Shown here piece after piece: positions 28,542 to 39,507 of a stretch of DNA of 64,000 bases. Each line of letters opens with the position of its first letter. Position 1 is the stretch's first letter. Position numbers and translations under genes: made by a program. The notes beneath the pieces were generated by a model that did no database searches, was not told where the DNA came from, and was given only the letters and a program-made list of their open reading frames with translations. The DNA is from Pseudogymnoascus destructans (lineage: Eukaryota; Ascomycota; Leotiomycetes; Thelebolales; Thelebolaceae), in the NCBI RefSeq assembly GCF_001641265.1, contig NW_020167541.1:186001-250000 (forward strand), written 5' to 3'.

Positions 28542-29740
28542 GAGGGGAGTGACTCTTGGGTACACGGGGAGGGGTAGGAAGGGAAAGAATAAGCTGGACA
28601 GCTCGAGAGGTTCTGTTCCCACGGAGACCTGAACTGGAGGAAGGCTATGCAGATGCAGGCTGGACACGAATACCTCCCCCGACTCCCTCGATACTCTTCT
28701 ACTTGCGTGGCGTGGTCGCATTTCACGAATCCTACAATTGCGAACTATACACTGGGTGGACGGGCTATGTAACAGCGTTTTGGTTAGTGGGATGGAAAAG
28801 CTAGGTCTATGCTGCTTGGCTAAGGGTATAGATCTTTAGTAAATCCTGCGAGACACGGTCGGCATTGTGGGGAGGAGGTAGCATATAATGGCAGCGACAG
28901 AGACACTGTCTATATGGCTTGAGAGGACGGATGCGCGTGTCGGTCTATGGAAAGGGATACAGCTGTGGTTGACAGCTTGCGGTATTCACATAGGCTTAAG
29001 GAGCAAACCAGGCAGGAGGCGTAAGGGGTTACTTTTGCCTAGGGGTAACCCCTTCAAAGGGTATCACAGCAGACACTGGATATTTCAGGAAAACGTGGTA
29101 AGGAGGTCGCTGGCCTTACTTATATTTGTAGTCTCCCTGGAGGCCTGTTTCTCAATAGCCCACAAACTCATAGATTTGCAAATATAAACTGTTCTGGTCA
29201 CAACGCCAGGCACCTGTAGAAGTTGCAGCTTTTACAGGCACCACCAACGCTCTGGGTCAACGCGACATAATCCCAGAGGATATGTCTCTTACTTTTGACA
29301 TCTGGCTTTAGGGATCCAGCCAAATAATCCCTAACACTCACTCTTACTTTACCTTATCATCGACAGTCTCTACCACTTCATTTCTCAACGTCGCCAACCT
29401 CCCTACATACAGAGTCGAAGCTCTGTATCAAGGCACACACAGAACCACCCCTGTGGCACCGACTTCAAAACCTCCAGGTTTCAGCAACACCCTTTCGGGC
29501 AACTTTTCGAGGCATCACCCTCCACTACCAACACTCTGGTGATCATCCCAACTGGTGGGAAAGATCCACAGTAATCAGGCCTAACAGCCACGCAGCAATG
29601 CACGAAATGCTCTCTAAGGCTCAACTCTGTACATAAACCCCTAGCATAGCACGTCCTCATACCCTTCGGGAGGTCATAGGGATGCAGGATTCACTTGCTA
29701 CCCGCCAGACGAAAATAAATATAATAATAATAATAATAAT
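28542..29740. other. Probable LINE 3' region; no open gene
   Basis: No frame with a recognisable domain. The stretch ends in a (TAA)n-type tail (29718-29740) directly preceded by GAAAATAAAT, which resembles the 3' end of fungal non-LTR retrotransposons. Pogo element 5 inserted a few bases after that tail. Assignment to a LINE is an inference from the tail only. Confidence 0.35.
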
Positions 29741-29747
29741 ACCATTA

Positions 29748-31555
29748 ACGTGGTTGTACAGTACCTCGTTAATTTTTCCCCTACTACATTGCCTCCAACT
29801 TCAACACGTGTTTTGTCAACAATTGCCAATGGAAATCCAAACCCAAGAAGCACGAATCATCCTGGCCATGGAAGCTATTCGAACGTCCAAAAATCTAAGT
29901 CGTCATAAGCAAAGATCTACAAAGTGCCTTTATCTACACTCCGTGACAGAATGAACGGAAGAACTCCAATTCAAGAATGCCGACCATCAGTTCAAAAATT
30001 GACCAAACTAGAGGAGGAAGTGATTATTCGGAATATACTTGATATGGATAGAAGAGGATTTGCGCCCCGACTGGCTGGTGTAGAAGATATGGCAAATTTG
30101 GTCTTGAAATCACGAGGACATCAGCGCGTCAGAACACGCTGGGCTCAACGATTCATACAACGACGTCCAGAATTAAATACGCATTTCAATCGCGTTTATG
30201 ACTTTCAGAGGGCCTTGTGCGAAGATCCTGAGCTTATTGAGGGGTGGTTCCAGCTGGTAGAGAATATGAGGGCCAAATATGGTGTTCTAGATTGCGATTT
30301 CTACAACTTCGACGAGACTGGCTTTATAATGGGCATTATTTGTCCTGCAATGGTTGTTACACGTGCAGATCGATGTGGCAGAGGCAAAGCTGTTCAGCCA
30401 GGCAATCGAGAATGGGCTACAGCGATTGCTTGTATTAATGGTGAGGGTTGGAGTGTTCCTCGATTTTTAGTGGTTCAAGGGAAATGTCATCTTGCAAGTT
30501 GGTATACGGAGAGCAATCTTCCGGACAACTGGGTGATTAAAACTACAACTAATGGATGGACAGACAACCAGACGGGTCTTGAGTGGATTTAACACTTCGA
30601 TAAGCACACTGCTGCTCAAGCAAAAGGGCCATATCAAATGTTGGTACTCGATGGGCATGAGTCACGAGTCAGCTGAATTTCAAGAATATTGCAAAACTCA
30701 CAACATTATAACTCTTGGATTACCTCCTCACTCCTCTCATCTAACTCAGCCACTTGATGTTGGGTGTTTTAGTGTTTTGAAACGGGCATATGGTCGTCAA
30801 ATTGAGACTTACATCAAAGCTCATATCAATCACATTATGAAGGTTGAGTTCTTTATAGCCTTCAAAGCAGCATATTTACAGTCAATCACAACTGAAAATG
30901 CAAAGGCTGGATTTCAAGGAGCTGGCTTAATACCTTTCAACCCTCAAGCAGTGATATCAAAGCTTGATGTCAAGTTACAGACTCCAACACCCAATGATCC
31001 CCCCTCCACCAATGCTGACCCTTGGGTCTCTCAGACGCCTCACAACCCAACCGCTGCTCTTTCTCAGACAACTTTGGTTAAGAATCGTATTGCCCTTCAT
31101 CAAGGAAGCTCACCAACACTATTTTTACAACAGTCGCTGCGTTAGCAAAGGGTACAGAGATATTAGCTCATGAGGTTACACTCTTGACAGCTGAGAACTG
31201 TACTCTTCGCAAGGCAAATGAAGCACTTGCAAGCATCGCAGAGCTAAAAAGAATCATATCCATCAAGGAGGTGCACTTACTGTAGAGGATGCAAATGATA
31301 TTTTAGCACAAAAGGAGGTAGATGAGCAGATTCGACGCAACAAGCGTTCTGAGGGAGGTAATCAAAATGAGGGGCAATCAGCTGCGCGACACTGTGCCTC
31401 TTGTGGAAAGACTGGTCATAATGTGCGAACTTGTAGATATGCTTAATTCATCAGATTCTGATAAGTTTTAATTGATTTTATATGTTATGGTTGAGTAATT
31501 GTATTTCAAAGTGGTAGGGTAGGGGAAAAATTAACGAGGTACTGTACAACCACGT
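29748..31555 (+). mobile_element. Fot1/pogo element 5 (defective)
   Basis: A 1808-bp element with about 37-bp terminal inverted repeats (ACGTGGTTGTACAGTACCTC at the left) flanked by TA (29746-29747 and 31556-31557). The outer 13 bp match element 4, but there is no 17-bp iteron cluster. It carries a broken transposase on the + strand. Confidence 0.92.
29829..31446 (+). pseudogene. Fot1/pogo DDE transposase, several lesions
   Basis: Starts MEIQTQEARIILAMEAI at 29829, almost identical to the intact protein of element 4. Breaks: a frameshift near 29915, a TAA stop at about 30592 (LEWI*HFDKHT, where CAA is expected), a frameshift near 31120, and further shifts in the last 250 bp. Catalytic residues are still seen in FYNFDETGFIMG, LVLDGHES and LTQPLDVGCF. 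The C-terminal knuckle CASCGKTGHNVRTC precedes the stop at 31444-31446. It is a degenerate sister of element 4. Confidence 0.9.
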
Positions 31556-31557
31556 TA

Positions 31558-32674
31558 GCTTGGTCTGGGATACATAGATGCGGAAAGCTCTCAGTCAGTA
31601 TTTCGCCCAGAATATTATGAAGACAACTCTGTCACAAAGCTCACAGTGGTTCAGGGTTCAATGATCCTCTCCGTATGCATCCAGTCATTAGATTTTTACA
31701 TGATCTACAACGACACGCTACCGGCTAATCCCGCGTTTACTTCAAGCAGCTAAGCAGCCGTGCTCATGAAGGAATCGCGCTTGTCCCTTCACAACTACCA
31801 AATCAAGGTGTAGGCCATTTCTACCACGTCAAGGGCCTCGTATGCTGGGGGATGGAGTAGGAGGTACAGGTATCTTATCAGTTTGGGGCTAGTCACTCCT
31901 TTCAGAGGTCAATTTACCAGTTTCAGATGCCGGTCTCCTATCTTCCAGCCTAAGAGCGTGTCTCGAGAAGCCGGCCACCACCTCATCATCCGCTAGGGGT
32001 CAATGGCACGATCCTACATCTGCCGCGGAGAGACTGTGTGGCGTGGGTGACAGAAGTTTTTGATCAACTTCGAGAGAACTCCTTAAGGATGACAGGTTAT
32101 GAGGTATTTTGTATCCTTAGGTTTAGCTATGCTCAAGGGTTCACCAGTTTCGGAATATTTCACTTCTCAAACGCTATTTCCTGGCAGAATATGAACTGCT
32201 AGAAATATTGTCAATTGAGATCAGTAGCCGTGAAATGTCACTGTTCGGCATGGGTTGGTAGATAAGTATCCCAGGTAGGTCCTGTTACGAGGTGGCCAGC
32301 AAGCACGATAAGCCCTGGCAGGGCCTCCTGCCGCGTTACAGTTCGCACTTTAGCCTTTAACTGGTTTGCAGGGTCGTTCGTAGTGCTCATATTGACTTTC
32401 GACACTTGCAACAAAGTGATTGTCGAGGTATTTCAGCGCAGAGAGAGAGAGTGGCTTGAATCATTTATTTAAGCCCTAGGGAAGTGGTCCCGCAAGGCTG
32501 TCAAAATGAAATGTTACAAGGTTAATAATAATTGCGCACCAGTACGTATAGGAGATCAGCGTTAAGCCAGGGTGGAGCCACCAGGCCCATAACCGGGCTC
32601 CTTCCTCCAATACCCCACATGTCGAAATGATGATACCATGATAGTCGAGGTCATTGGTTAGGATGATTCATATT
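31558..32674. other. Spacer; no gene seen
   Basis: No frame beyond chance length and no recognised repeat, apart from a short AG run near 32440. Confidence 0.45.
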
Positions 32675-33260
32675 CTAAAAACTCATTGAATCATTTGCAG
32701 TCCCTATGCGCAGCGGCGACCGAATTTGCTGCCCAGAGTCAGCACCGAAACAACACAAGGGGAAGGGAGTCTACTCACGGCAAGCCCCGACTCGAGGGCA
32801 GCCCAAGTGGCACGTGCCTCCTCGTAGAGGTCATGCTCCGCCTCGTAGAGGTCATGCTCCGCCTCGTAGAGGTCATGCTCCGCCTCGGAGTGGAACTTGG
32901 GGACGCTCTGGGCGGCCAGGAGGGTCACCCGATTTGCCTCAGTGGCGGCAGCGGTGACGTCAGTGGGAATGAGGGGGGTGGCCTCTTCGGCGGCGTGGAG
33001 GGCCGCAAACTCTTCCCCAAGGAACCAGGGCAGCTATTCCCCAAGAGCAGCACCAGCCAACCAACCCCAACACCGAATCCCAAAAGAAAATCTACCGGGA
33101 CACAAGCCGAGTGCTGTGCGGTGCAGTACCCGCACTTGGAGCTGGCCACGGACCAGACGCAGTTGTGAGATTGGATCCCACGAGCTTTTGCCTGAAGGCA
33201 GCGCAGACAGAGCACTCGGAACGCAGCCGAAAGGCCCCCGGAGGGCGTCGGAACCGGCAT
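32675..33260 (-). CDS. Hypothetical fungal protein with CxW...CxxC...CxP motif (3 exons)
   Basis: Model: exons 33096-33260, 32779-33033 and 32675-32728, all phase 0, giving 157 residues. Splice sites are GTAGAT...GAATAG and GTGAGT...GGGCAG. The first exon encodes CLRCLQAKARGIQSHNCVW and SKCGYCTAQHSACVP, a cysteine-tryptophan cluster I associate with short hypothetical proteins of filamentous fungi. The second is alanine/glutamate-rich, probably helical, with three in-frame copies of EAEHDLY. It lies in a repeat-rich area just before a retroelement end, so it may be mobile-element cargo or a relic. The function is unknown. The coherent phases support a real gene, but no start or transcript evidence exists. 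Confidence 0.45.
32821..32883. repeat. In-frame 21-bp tandem repeat, 3 copies
   Basis: CTCGTAGAGGTCATGCTCCGC three times without a mismatch. It encodes the EAEHDLY repeats of the minus-strand hypothetical protein. Confidence 0.95.
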
Positions 33261-33860
33261 TGTTAAAGTTGGAATTCTGCGAATCCTGTCAGCCCAGCAC
33301 ACGTTGTCACCCATGCACCAATGCATTCCCATCACCTACTCGTTCGTGTGGATTGGAAATATACTATCCAATTTATTAGTACACCATCAGACAATCCGGA
33401 GAAGGGGTCACTTACCATCCTCGGAGGGGTAGTCGCTGGCGTTGTTGTTGGAGACAACAAGAAGAAGTGGAGGAGGCTGCGTACTCATAGTCTGGCTTAC
33501 AACAATGAACTCCGAATCGGGTTAGCGCGGCCACTTCTCCTTTCATACATAGGACAGTTCAACCCGAATGCTTCACAGATGCGATTCGGAGTCCACTCGG
33601 ACCACCACGAATGTACCCCAGAGCATACAAAGCAAACTCTGGTTTCACACACTAAACGGAGTCGATACGGCACAACTCTAGCATGACATACAACGCACCT
33701 TCCTGACACGGCACATAAACAGGGTTGTTACAGATGCAATTACAAACAGAATTCCTGCCAACATAGAACGCTCTTCTCACGGATACCATTCAGAGATGTT
33801 GCGGAAATGATTCTCACAGCATGTTTCGCAGATAAAACACTCTCTTAAGAGGGGGGGTAG
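33261..33860 (+). mobile_element. Probable 3' internal end of element E, with polypurine tract
   Basis: Directly before the LTR at 33861 lies AAGAGGGGGGGTAG (33847-33860), a polypurine tract in the expected position for plus-strand priming. This makes that LTR a 3' LTR. Coding content upstream is too decayed to assign. Confidence 0.5.
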
Positions 33861-34107
33861 TGTAAGGATGCCTCCGCCCTCAGTTACAGAAGGGATCGGA
33901 GTCGGACAGGTTACGGTCACGTGGGGAGAGTTAGGGCAGGTTAGCCAAGTCGGACCCGTTTCGGGTACTTAAGGGGATTGACCCAACGGGGTTTCTCATC
34001 ATCTTTTTTGTATCCTTCGTAATAGACCTATAGGATAGCATCTGTTTAGCCTCCAACTCGCACTCTCATATGCTATTACTGTGAGCTGGGTGCCCTGTGT
34101 CCTTACA
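33861..34107 (+). repeat. LTR family E, full-length 3' LTR
   Basis: 247 bp, TGTAAGGATGCC...GTGTCCTTACA. It is the reference copy for the LTRs at 1530, 10130 and 58917. There is no target duplication between its two flanks, as expected for a 3' LTR with internal sequence on its left. The right flank is LINE coding sequence. Confidence 0.88.
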
Positions 34108-34662
34108 CCAATCCTCTTCCTGTTCTACAATGAAGAGCTTGTCCGGCAGTGCAACGATAATGGAAATGCTAGTGCAATAGGCTTTGTATACGATGTCAAC
34201 ATATAGCCTGGGGAAAAACAACGGAGGGCAACTGCCAGAAGCTGAGCCAGATCCATGACATATGTGCTGACTGGGCACGCCGCCATGGGGCCTCATTTGC
34301 ACCACAGAAATACGAGTTGATACACCTTACAAGGAACACAAAGAAGTTCAACATGGCAGCATCCATTGCTGTAGACTCATGCAACATCAACCCAAAGATG
34401 AATATAAAGATACTAGGCCTCCAGATTGACGCTAAACTAAAATTGGGACCCCATGTTAAGAATATGGAGGGAAAGATGACAAGCCAGGCGCTAGCGCTCT
34501 CCAGGCTCTCATCAACCTGGGGTACTACACTCCAGAAGACAAAGCTCATCTACACAGCAGTAGTCCGACCCTCTCTTTCCTTTGCAGCAGCAACATGGTT
34601 TGAGAGCCCTCCGACAGAAGAAGCTGGAGTCACGGCATTAAAGGGAAGCAAACTGTCAAAAA
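34108..34662 (+). pseudogene. LINE (non-LTR) reverse transcriptase, C-terminal fragment
   Basis: Reads PILFLFYNEELVRQCNDNG with an internal TAG, then HGASFAPQKYELIHLTRNTK, ILGLQIDAKLKLGPHV and LIYTAVVRPSLSFAAATWF. These match the distal reverse transcriptase and thumb region of I/Tad-clade LINEs. A frameshift occurs near 34200. Both ends are cut by LTR elements: E on the left and Copia on the right. Confidence 0.8.
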
Positions 34663-37600
34663 TGTGACACATTATAAGATGAGTATATATTCATTCAGTC
34701 TAGCGCCTAGAGTCTGAGTTCTCTCAGGGGAACTCGGCGAATAGTTACAGATAGATCAGTAGATAATACAATACCTTTGATGCTTCCGACTAGACTGCTA
34801 CTGCTGGACGTCGCCCCTTTCTGGTTTGTTGAGCGTAGCACCACCCAAGCAACAGTTATGAGCCCGGCCCGCATCCATTGACGTCTGTATTACTCTCCGT
34901 TGCTATATTGGACTCGAGTCCTGCAGCGTATCAGACAGGTCTTACGAAAGCCAAAGACCTACACCATCGATATGGTGACGCAGACAGTATCCAGCCAGAC
35001 GATTCTGACTGGACCACGAGACTGGCCGAGCTGGATTAGTCAGATCAAGCAAGCAGCAAGGAAACACCTTCTGTGGCCGTATATAGACCCAGGAAAAGAC
35101 CTGGAAGACCTAGAGGTTCTCGAGCAACCAAGCTTGATCGAAGCCACGCCAGAAGATGACCTTCGACAGTCAGACCTGACTATAAAGTACGAGATATAGC
35201 TGATCGAAGGAAGCTGTGGGAATGATCCCTTCGAATATATGATCAGAGAGCTGAAGCTCTAGAAGAACTATGCATAGTTATACGAGCCACAATTCACAGG
35301 AACTTACTACACTACACAGAATGATGTGAGACTGCCTGGGAGATGCTCCGAAAACTCAAGGATCGAGTTGCGCCTTCGGATATCAACTACGAATCAATGC
35401 TGATTGACGACTGGAGGGAACTCCGTACATGTGAGAAAGGAACTGGAACACTCGACCAGTGGTTGGACAAGTGGATCTACACATATGATATATGCGCAGC
35501 AGCAAAACTCCCTGATGTGGCAGGCAATAGAGGGATCAAAGACTTCATTGGTGCTGTGGCACTGATGTCCCCAGAATTGGCTACAATTCAGAATATAGCC
35601 CTGGTCAAGTCTACAGACCCAATCGACTGACTTCCTTGAAGTGATCACGGAATACAGGAATGTCATGAAGAACTCCCATTCTTGGGAGAAGCCATCTGGG
35701 ACCAAACATAGTGCTTTTTCGACAGAAGCTACGCTCCAAGGGCGGGGACAAGGTGGACCAGCAGGAAATACACAGGACAGAAGACCCTGTCTATGTGGCG
35801 ATATCCACAGATTTAGTGCATGCCCATATGGGAATGAATCCATGAGAATGGCCAACTGGAGGCCAAAACAAGACAGAATCAGATCAACGAGAAACTCAAG
35901 GACAATCAGTCCCTTAGAGATGCTTGGAAGCGTGCGATCAGATGGAGAAAGGCAGAGACTGAGAGGAAGACACCAGGAAAAGAGCAAGACTCTCGATTTC
36001 AGGACTCTCAGTTTACGGATGTTCTGGAAGAAAGAGCCTACGCCATAACAAATATGGTTGCATCAGTTGGAGCCTACAGTTCTGTCTTAAAAGACATGTG
36101 TCCTTCTTGATTCAGCAGCTACACTGCATGTCTTTAATGATATAAGACGCTTTCAAGATTTTAGACTGCCAGGACCAGACGATTTCTTACTTGCTGGAAA
36201 AGAGAGAATCCCAATCGATGGATGGGGTACAGTTTCTGTCAACGTGAGAACTCCTGAAGGTCTTGGAACTATCACTTTGCTAGAAGTGGCTTATATGGAG
36301 CACTTCCACACAAACGTGGCTTCGTTGCGAGTCTTTGTAAGCAAAGGATGCAACTGGAATACAGAAACCCTACAGCTCAAGTCAAGGACAGGACGAATCC
36401 TTGCACAGACGCCATATATTGAGAATAATTGGATACTTGAACATAATCCTCAGCCAGATCCATCGCCAACTAAAAGCAGTGTATATGCTGCCCACAGATC
36501 AAGAGAACCTCGGCCAGACAGTAAAGGCTCAGGAGTTCTATGGCACCAGAGAATGGGACACCTATATGGTGATGCAGTCAGTCGATTATCCAGTTCTGCA
36601 ACAGGAGTTGAGCTTTTGGACAAGAAGTATGACCAAAACTGCGTAGAGTGCCGACTAGCACATTCAAAAAGGATTATATCACGCCATCCACGCCAGGTGG
36701 CTACTGTTCCATTTGATGTTCTGCACTGGGACCTTATTGAGTGCAGGGAAGTAGTAGCAGGAAAGAGATACATTTCTCACTTCTTCGACGAAGCAAGCAA
36801 GAAGAACTTCATATTCAGTGTGCCTGACAAGAAACAGACGACTTTGATGCAGAACTTCAAGGAAATGAGAAACCTAGCCCGTACGCAGTACAAATTTGAG
36901 TTACGCATCATATTCATGGATCATGATAGGTCTCTTCGAAATGAGCTGAAAAGCTTGTCTCAGCTGAAGGATATCAACTTTCTCATAGCGCAACCTATAC
37001 GCCTGAACAGAATGGAACTATTGAACGTTCTGGGGGAGTAATAATAGCGCGGGCGACAGCCATGAAGAGGAAGCTTCCTACAGAACTGTGGCCAGAAATC
37101 TACAGCGCAGCTGGATATCTCCTCGATCGGTCTCCTACTCGAAGCATAGACCGGGAAACGCCTAACGGTTTCTTAGCCAAGGCCTCGGGAATTCAGAACC
37201 AACTGAAGCCTAGCCTCGCACACTTGAGAGTCATACTGATGCAGAGCTTATGTCCATATTCCAAATAGACCAAGGCTCGATAAACTGGAACCAAAGGCTG
37301 AAGTGGGATATCTAGTGGGTTATGAGTCTACGAATATATTCAGGATCTGGATTTCGTCAAGGGACATAATAGTAGCATCAAGGGATGTTACTTTCAGCGA
37401 GACAATTGAATATGATCCAGCCCTCCACCTACCCAAAGCCGAACTGCTAATCCCAGTCCAAAAGGATGTGCAATTGCCAGTGCTTACTCAAGACTATGAA
37501 GCTGATCAGGAAAGCGAAATTGGTGACACAATTGTTTGTGCTCCTTGCCCAATGCAGCTGCAGACAGTGGACTCAGCTAAGCCAGCAGACTCAGCTGCTG

Positions 37601-37665
37601 TCTTTGCTAAGGGGGTGGATATTGAAGCAGAATATGAGACTCAAAATGAGAATCGACGGCAATGA
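34663..37665 (+). mobile_element. Ty1/Copia retroelement, 5' part, decayed
   Basis: A probable 5' LTR at about 34663-34854 (TGTGACACATTATAAG...CAAGCAACA) is followed at once by GTTATGAGCCCGG. This resembles the complement of the initiator tRNA-Met anticodon arm, the half-tRNA primer site used by copia-type elements. Gag, protease and integrase remnants follow; reverse transcriptase and the 3' LTR are absent. It is inserted in the LINE. Confidence 0.7.
34900..37665 (+). pseudogene. Copia gag-protease-integrase, broken
   Basis: The gag-like start includes GPRDWPSWISQIKQAARKHL and WPYIDPGKDLEDLEVLE. Protease is marked by CVLLDSAATLHVFNDIRR near 36105. The pre-integrase segment is VLWHQRMGHLYGDAVSRL (36535). 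The integrase core is FDVLHWDLIECREVVAGKRY, FFDEASKKNFIFSVPDK and FMDHDRSL; after a frameshift it reads NGTIERSGG and IIARATAMKRKLPTELWPE. Late frames read EVGYLVGYESTNIFRIW to DVTFSETIEYDP. Many stops (TAG, TGA) and shifts interrupt it. Homology ends near 37665, before reverse transcriptase. Confidence 0.85.
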
Positions 37666-37983
37666 TGGGCAGCCCTGACCTTTCCGCCGACCCATTCTAT
37701 TCTTCATAAGCAGTGGGATGCAAGTTATGGATTATCCCACCTCCACCCCTTCCTTCTTAGTGCCACCATCCTGAACGTACCCCGCGCCGTGCCTCACCCA
37801 TCGCCACGTAACAATCGTCAGTCGATGACTCGTCATATCGGAGAGCACCCAATCGCCTGTCGGAAATCCTGCCGTGCCGACGCAATCGGCCACTCTTCAG
37901 GCACATCGAGACCAAGCTCCGTCATGAACTGCCGAAATGTATTGATGTCTACATGGAAAATTAGCATCCCTTCCTTTATAGAT

Positions 37984-38466
37984 TTAGTAGCTTTCCCACT
38001 GACTCGTGATCCCCTGCACTCGCGCTAGATCTCGTGGAAATCGAGGTATAGGTTGATTCGTCGTGATATTCCGCAACGGACGTAGTTGCTGATCCGCTTG
38101 GGTCACGCGTTGGTTCGCGAGCATAGCTGATGTGTTGTAGTAGCTATGACGAAGGTGGAAGGTTAGCAAAAGGTAAGTCTATCTCGCATTGCACAGTAGC
38201 AATTACGTAACAATTAATTATATCTCCACGAACCTAGCTCGCAACTCAGCCTGGATCGAAGCAAGCTGCTGCTGGATCTGGAGGGCCTGAAATGCCGGCG
38301 CCTGAGGGAAACGCGAGATTTCTGTACCGAGGCTGCTTTGCGCCTCTGACACTGCTGTTAACGCCGCCGCAGCGTTGGCGAAAGCTTGCGAGCTGGACCG
38401 GAACTCGTTGGCCATGATAGCTGGATTTGGGAGAGCGTGCGTCCTAGGCCCGACCTCGCTGGCCAT
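37984..38466 (-). CDS. Short hypothetical fungal gene (2 exons)
   Basis: Model: exons 38234-38466 and 37984-38143, 130 residues. Exon 1 (MASEVGPRTHALPNPAIM...) is alanine/glutamine-rich and ends in a predicted helix (LQIQQQLASIQAELRA). Exon 2 encodes SYYNTSAMLANQRVTQADQ and LRPLRNITTNQPIPRFP, a pattern I recall from short fungal proteins of unknown function. The acceptor TCATAG has a good branch site (GCTAACC) 18 bp upstream. The donor GTTCGT is unusual, which lowers confidence. A C-terminal truncation is possible, because sequence past 37984 still looks partly coding in other frames. Confidence 0.4.
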
Positions 38467-38469
38467 GAT

Positions 38470-39002
38470 CGCTGTATTTGGGACAGTGTGTGCTATATTG
38501 GATGCTTTGTATATAAGGAGGTGAAGTTGAGATGAAGATTATGTTTGTATGTTTTGTAAGGCCGAATGTGGCTTGTTGTGTTCTGTTGCTATCGCGACGC
38601 TCGGACTCGACGAAGTTCAGGATGTCAGGCACGTGACTGCCACTCGAAGGCGGTTTTGAAAAATTATCCGGACACTTTGTAAGCGAGTCATCAAAACAAT
38701 GGATTCGTCGCCGCCCCCAACTGACGGAGAATGGCCTACTCCATCGATCTCGAGTGTTATCCCGATATGCGCATATATACGCAAAATTGCAGCTGCTACA
38801 GACATTTTAAAATCAACTGTACAAGATCAAGCTCGTTGATGTCCGACAATATCCATGTGATGCGTATGAACGATGGGACGATCGAAGTTGATTTGGTGCT
38901 ATTAAACATTCGCTTCTTCATCAACAAAAGCGGTCAGCTTGAGTCTAAGGAACTAGATGCGGTGGTCGACCTAGACCAATCGCTGAACACCTTACACGGG
39001 CT
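38470..39002. other. Spacer; no gene called
   Basis: A 102-codon + strand frame at 38731-39039 has no recognisable domain and runs into the MITE at 39003, so it is not called. Confidence 0.4.
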
Positions 39003-39114
39003 CAGGGTTAGCACAAATAATCATAATAATCATGACTAACTATATGCTTTTATAAATAATCATGATTATGATTACGACTACATAATCATGATTATAATTG
39101 ATTTTCTAACCCTG
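39003..39114. mobile_element. hAT-type MITE, 112 bp
   Basis: The termini CAGGGTTAG and CTAACCCTG are perfect 9-bp inverted repeats enclosing an AT-rich core of ATCATGATTAT motifs. It resembles the hAT 3' tail assembled from 12448-16433. The right flank CGTGCGAG (39115-39122) is the exact reverse complement of the 8 bp following the hAT terminus at 16434-16441. The left flank does not match, so one side of the duplication is lost or altered. Confidence 0.7.
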
Positions 39115-39122
39115 CGTGCGAG

Positions 39123-39365
39123 CTGATGCTGTTGGAAAGCGATGGAGTGTCGTGGGATGGTTGGATGATAGTGTTTATATTTTCTTCTGCATTTCTGATA
39201 TCCAAAGTTTTCGATCGGTATTGGAGGCACTGTTCATCGCGGCATGGTATCTTAGGCTCGTACAACCCGACCCGATGCTGTTGGAAGCGATGAAGTATTA
39301 CGAGATGGTTGGTTATTCTTTCTATCCCTTCGCTGCTTTTTATCTCCTGTATTTCTGATATCCAA
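39123..39365. repeat. Imperfect direct duplication, about 150-bp spacing
   Basis: GATGCTGTTGGAA...CGATG at 39126 recurs at about 39276. ATTTCTGATATCCAA at about 39194 recurs at about 39350. The two copies differ by small gaps. Confidence 0.6.
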
Positions 39366-39507
39366 TTTCTCGTCGTATTAGTTACACGCCCCCGCCCTGT
39401 CCTCCTCTCCCGCCCCCACGCCGAATCGGCGATCAATGCAAGATATTCTTTCCTATCTCCTAATCCTCCGAATCGCCCTCCTGTACTACACTACCACTAC
39501 ACACGCC

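Noticed and set aside
38731..39039. 102-codon plus-strand frame
   Set aside because: Ends inside the MITE at 39003 and has no recognisable feature; probably chance.
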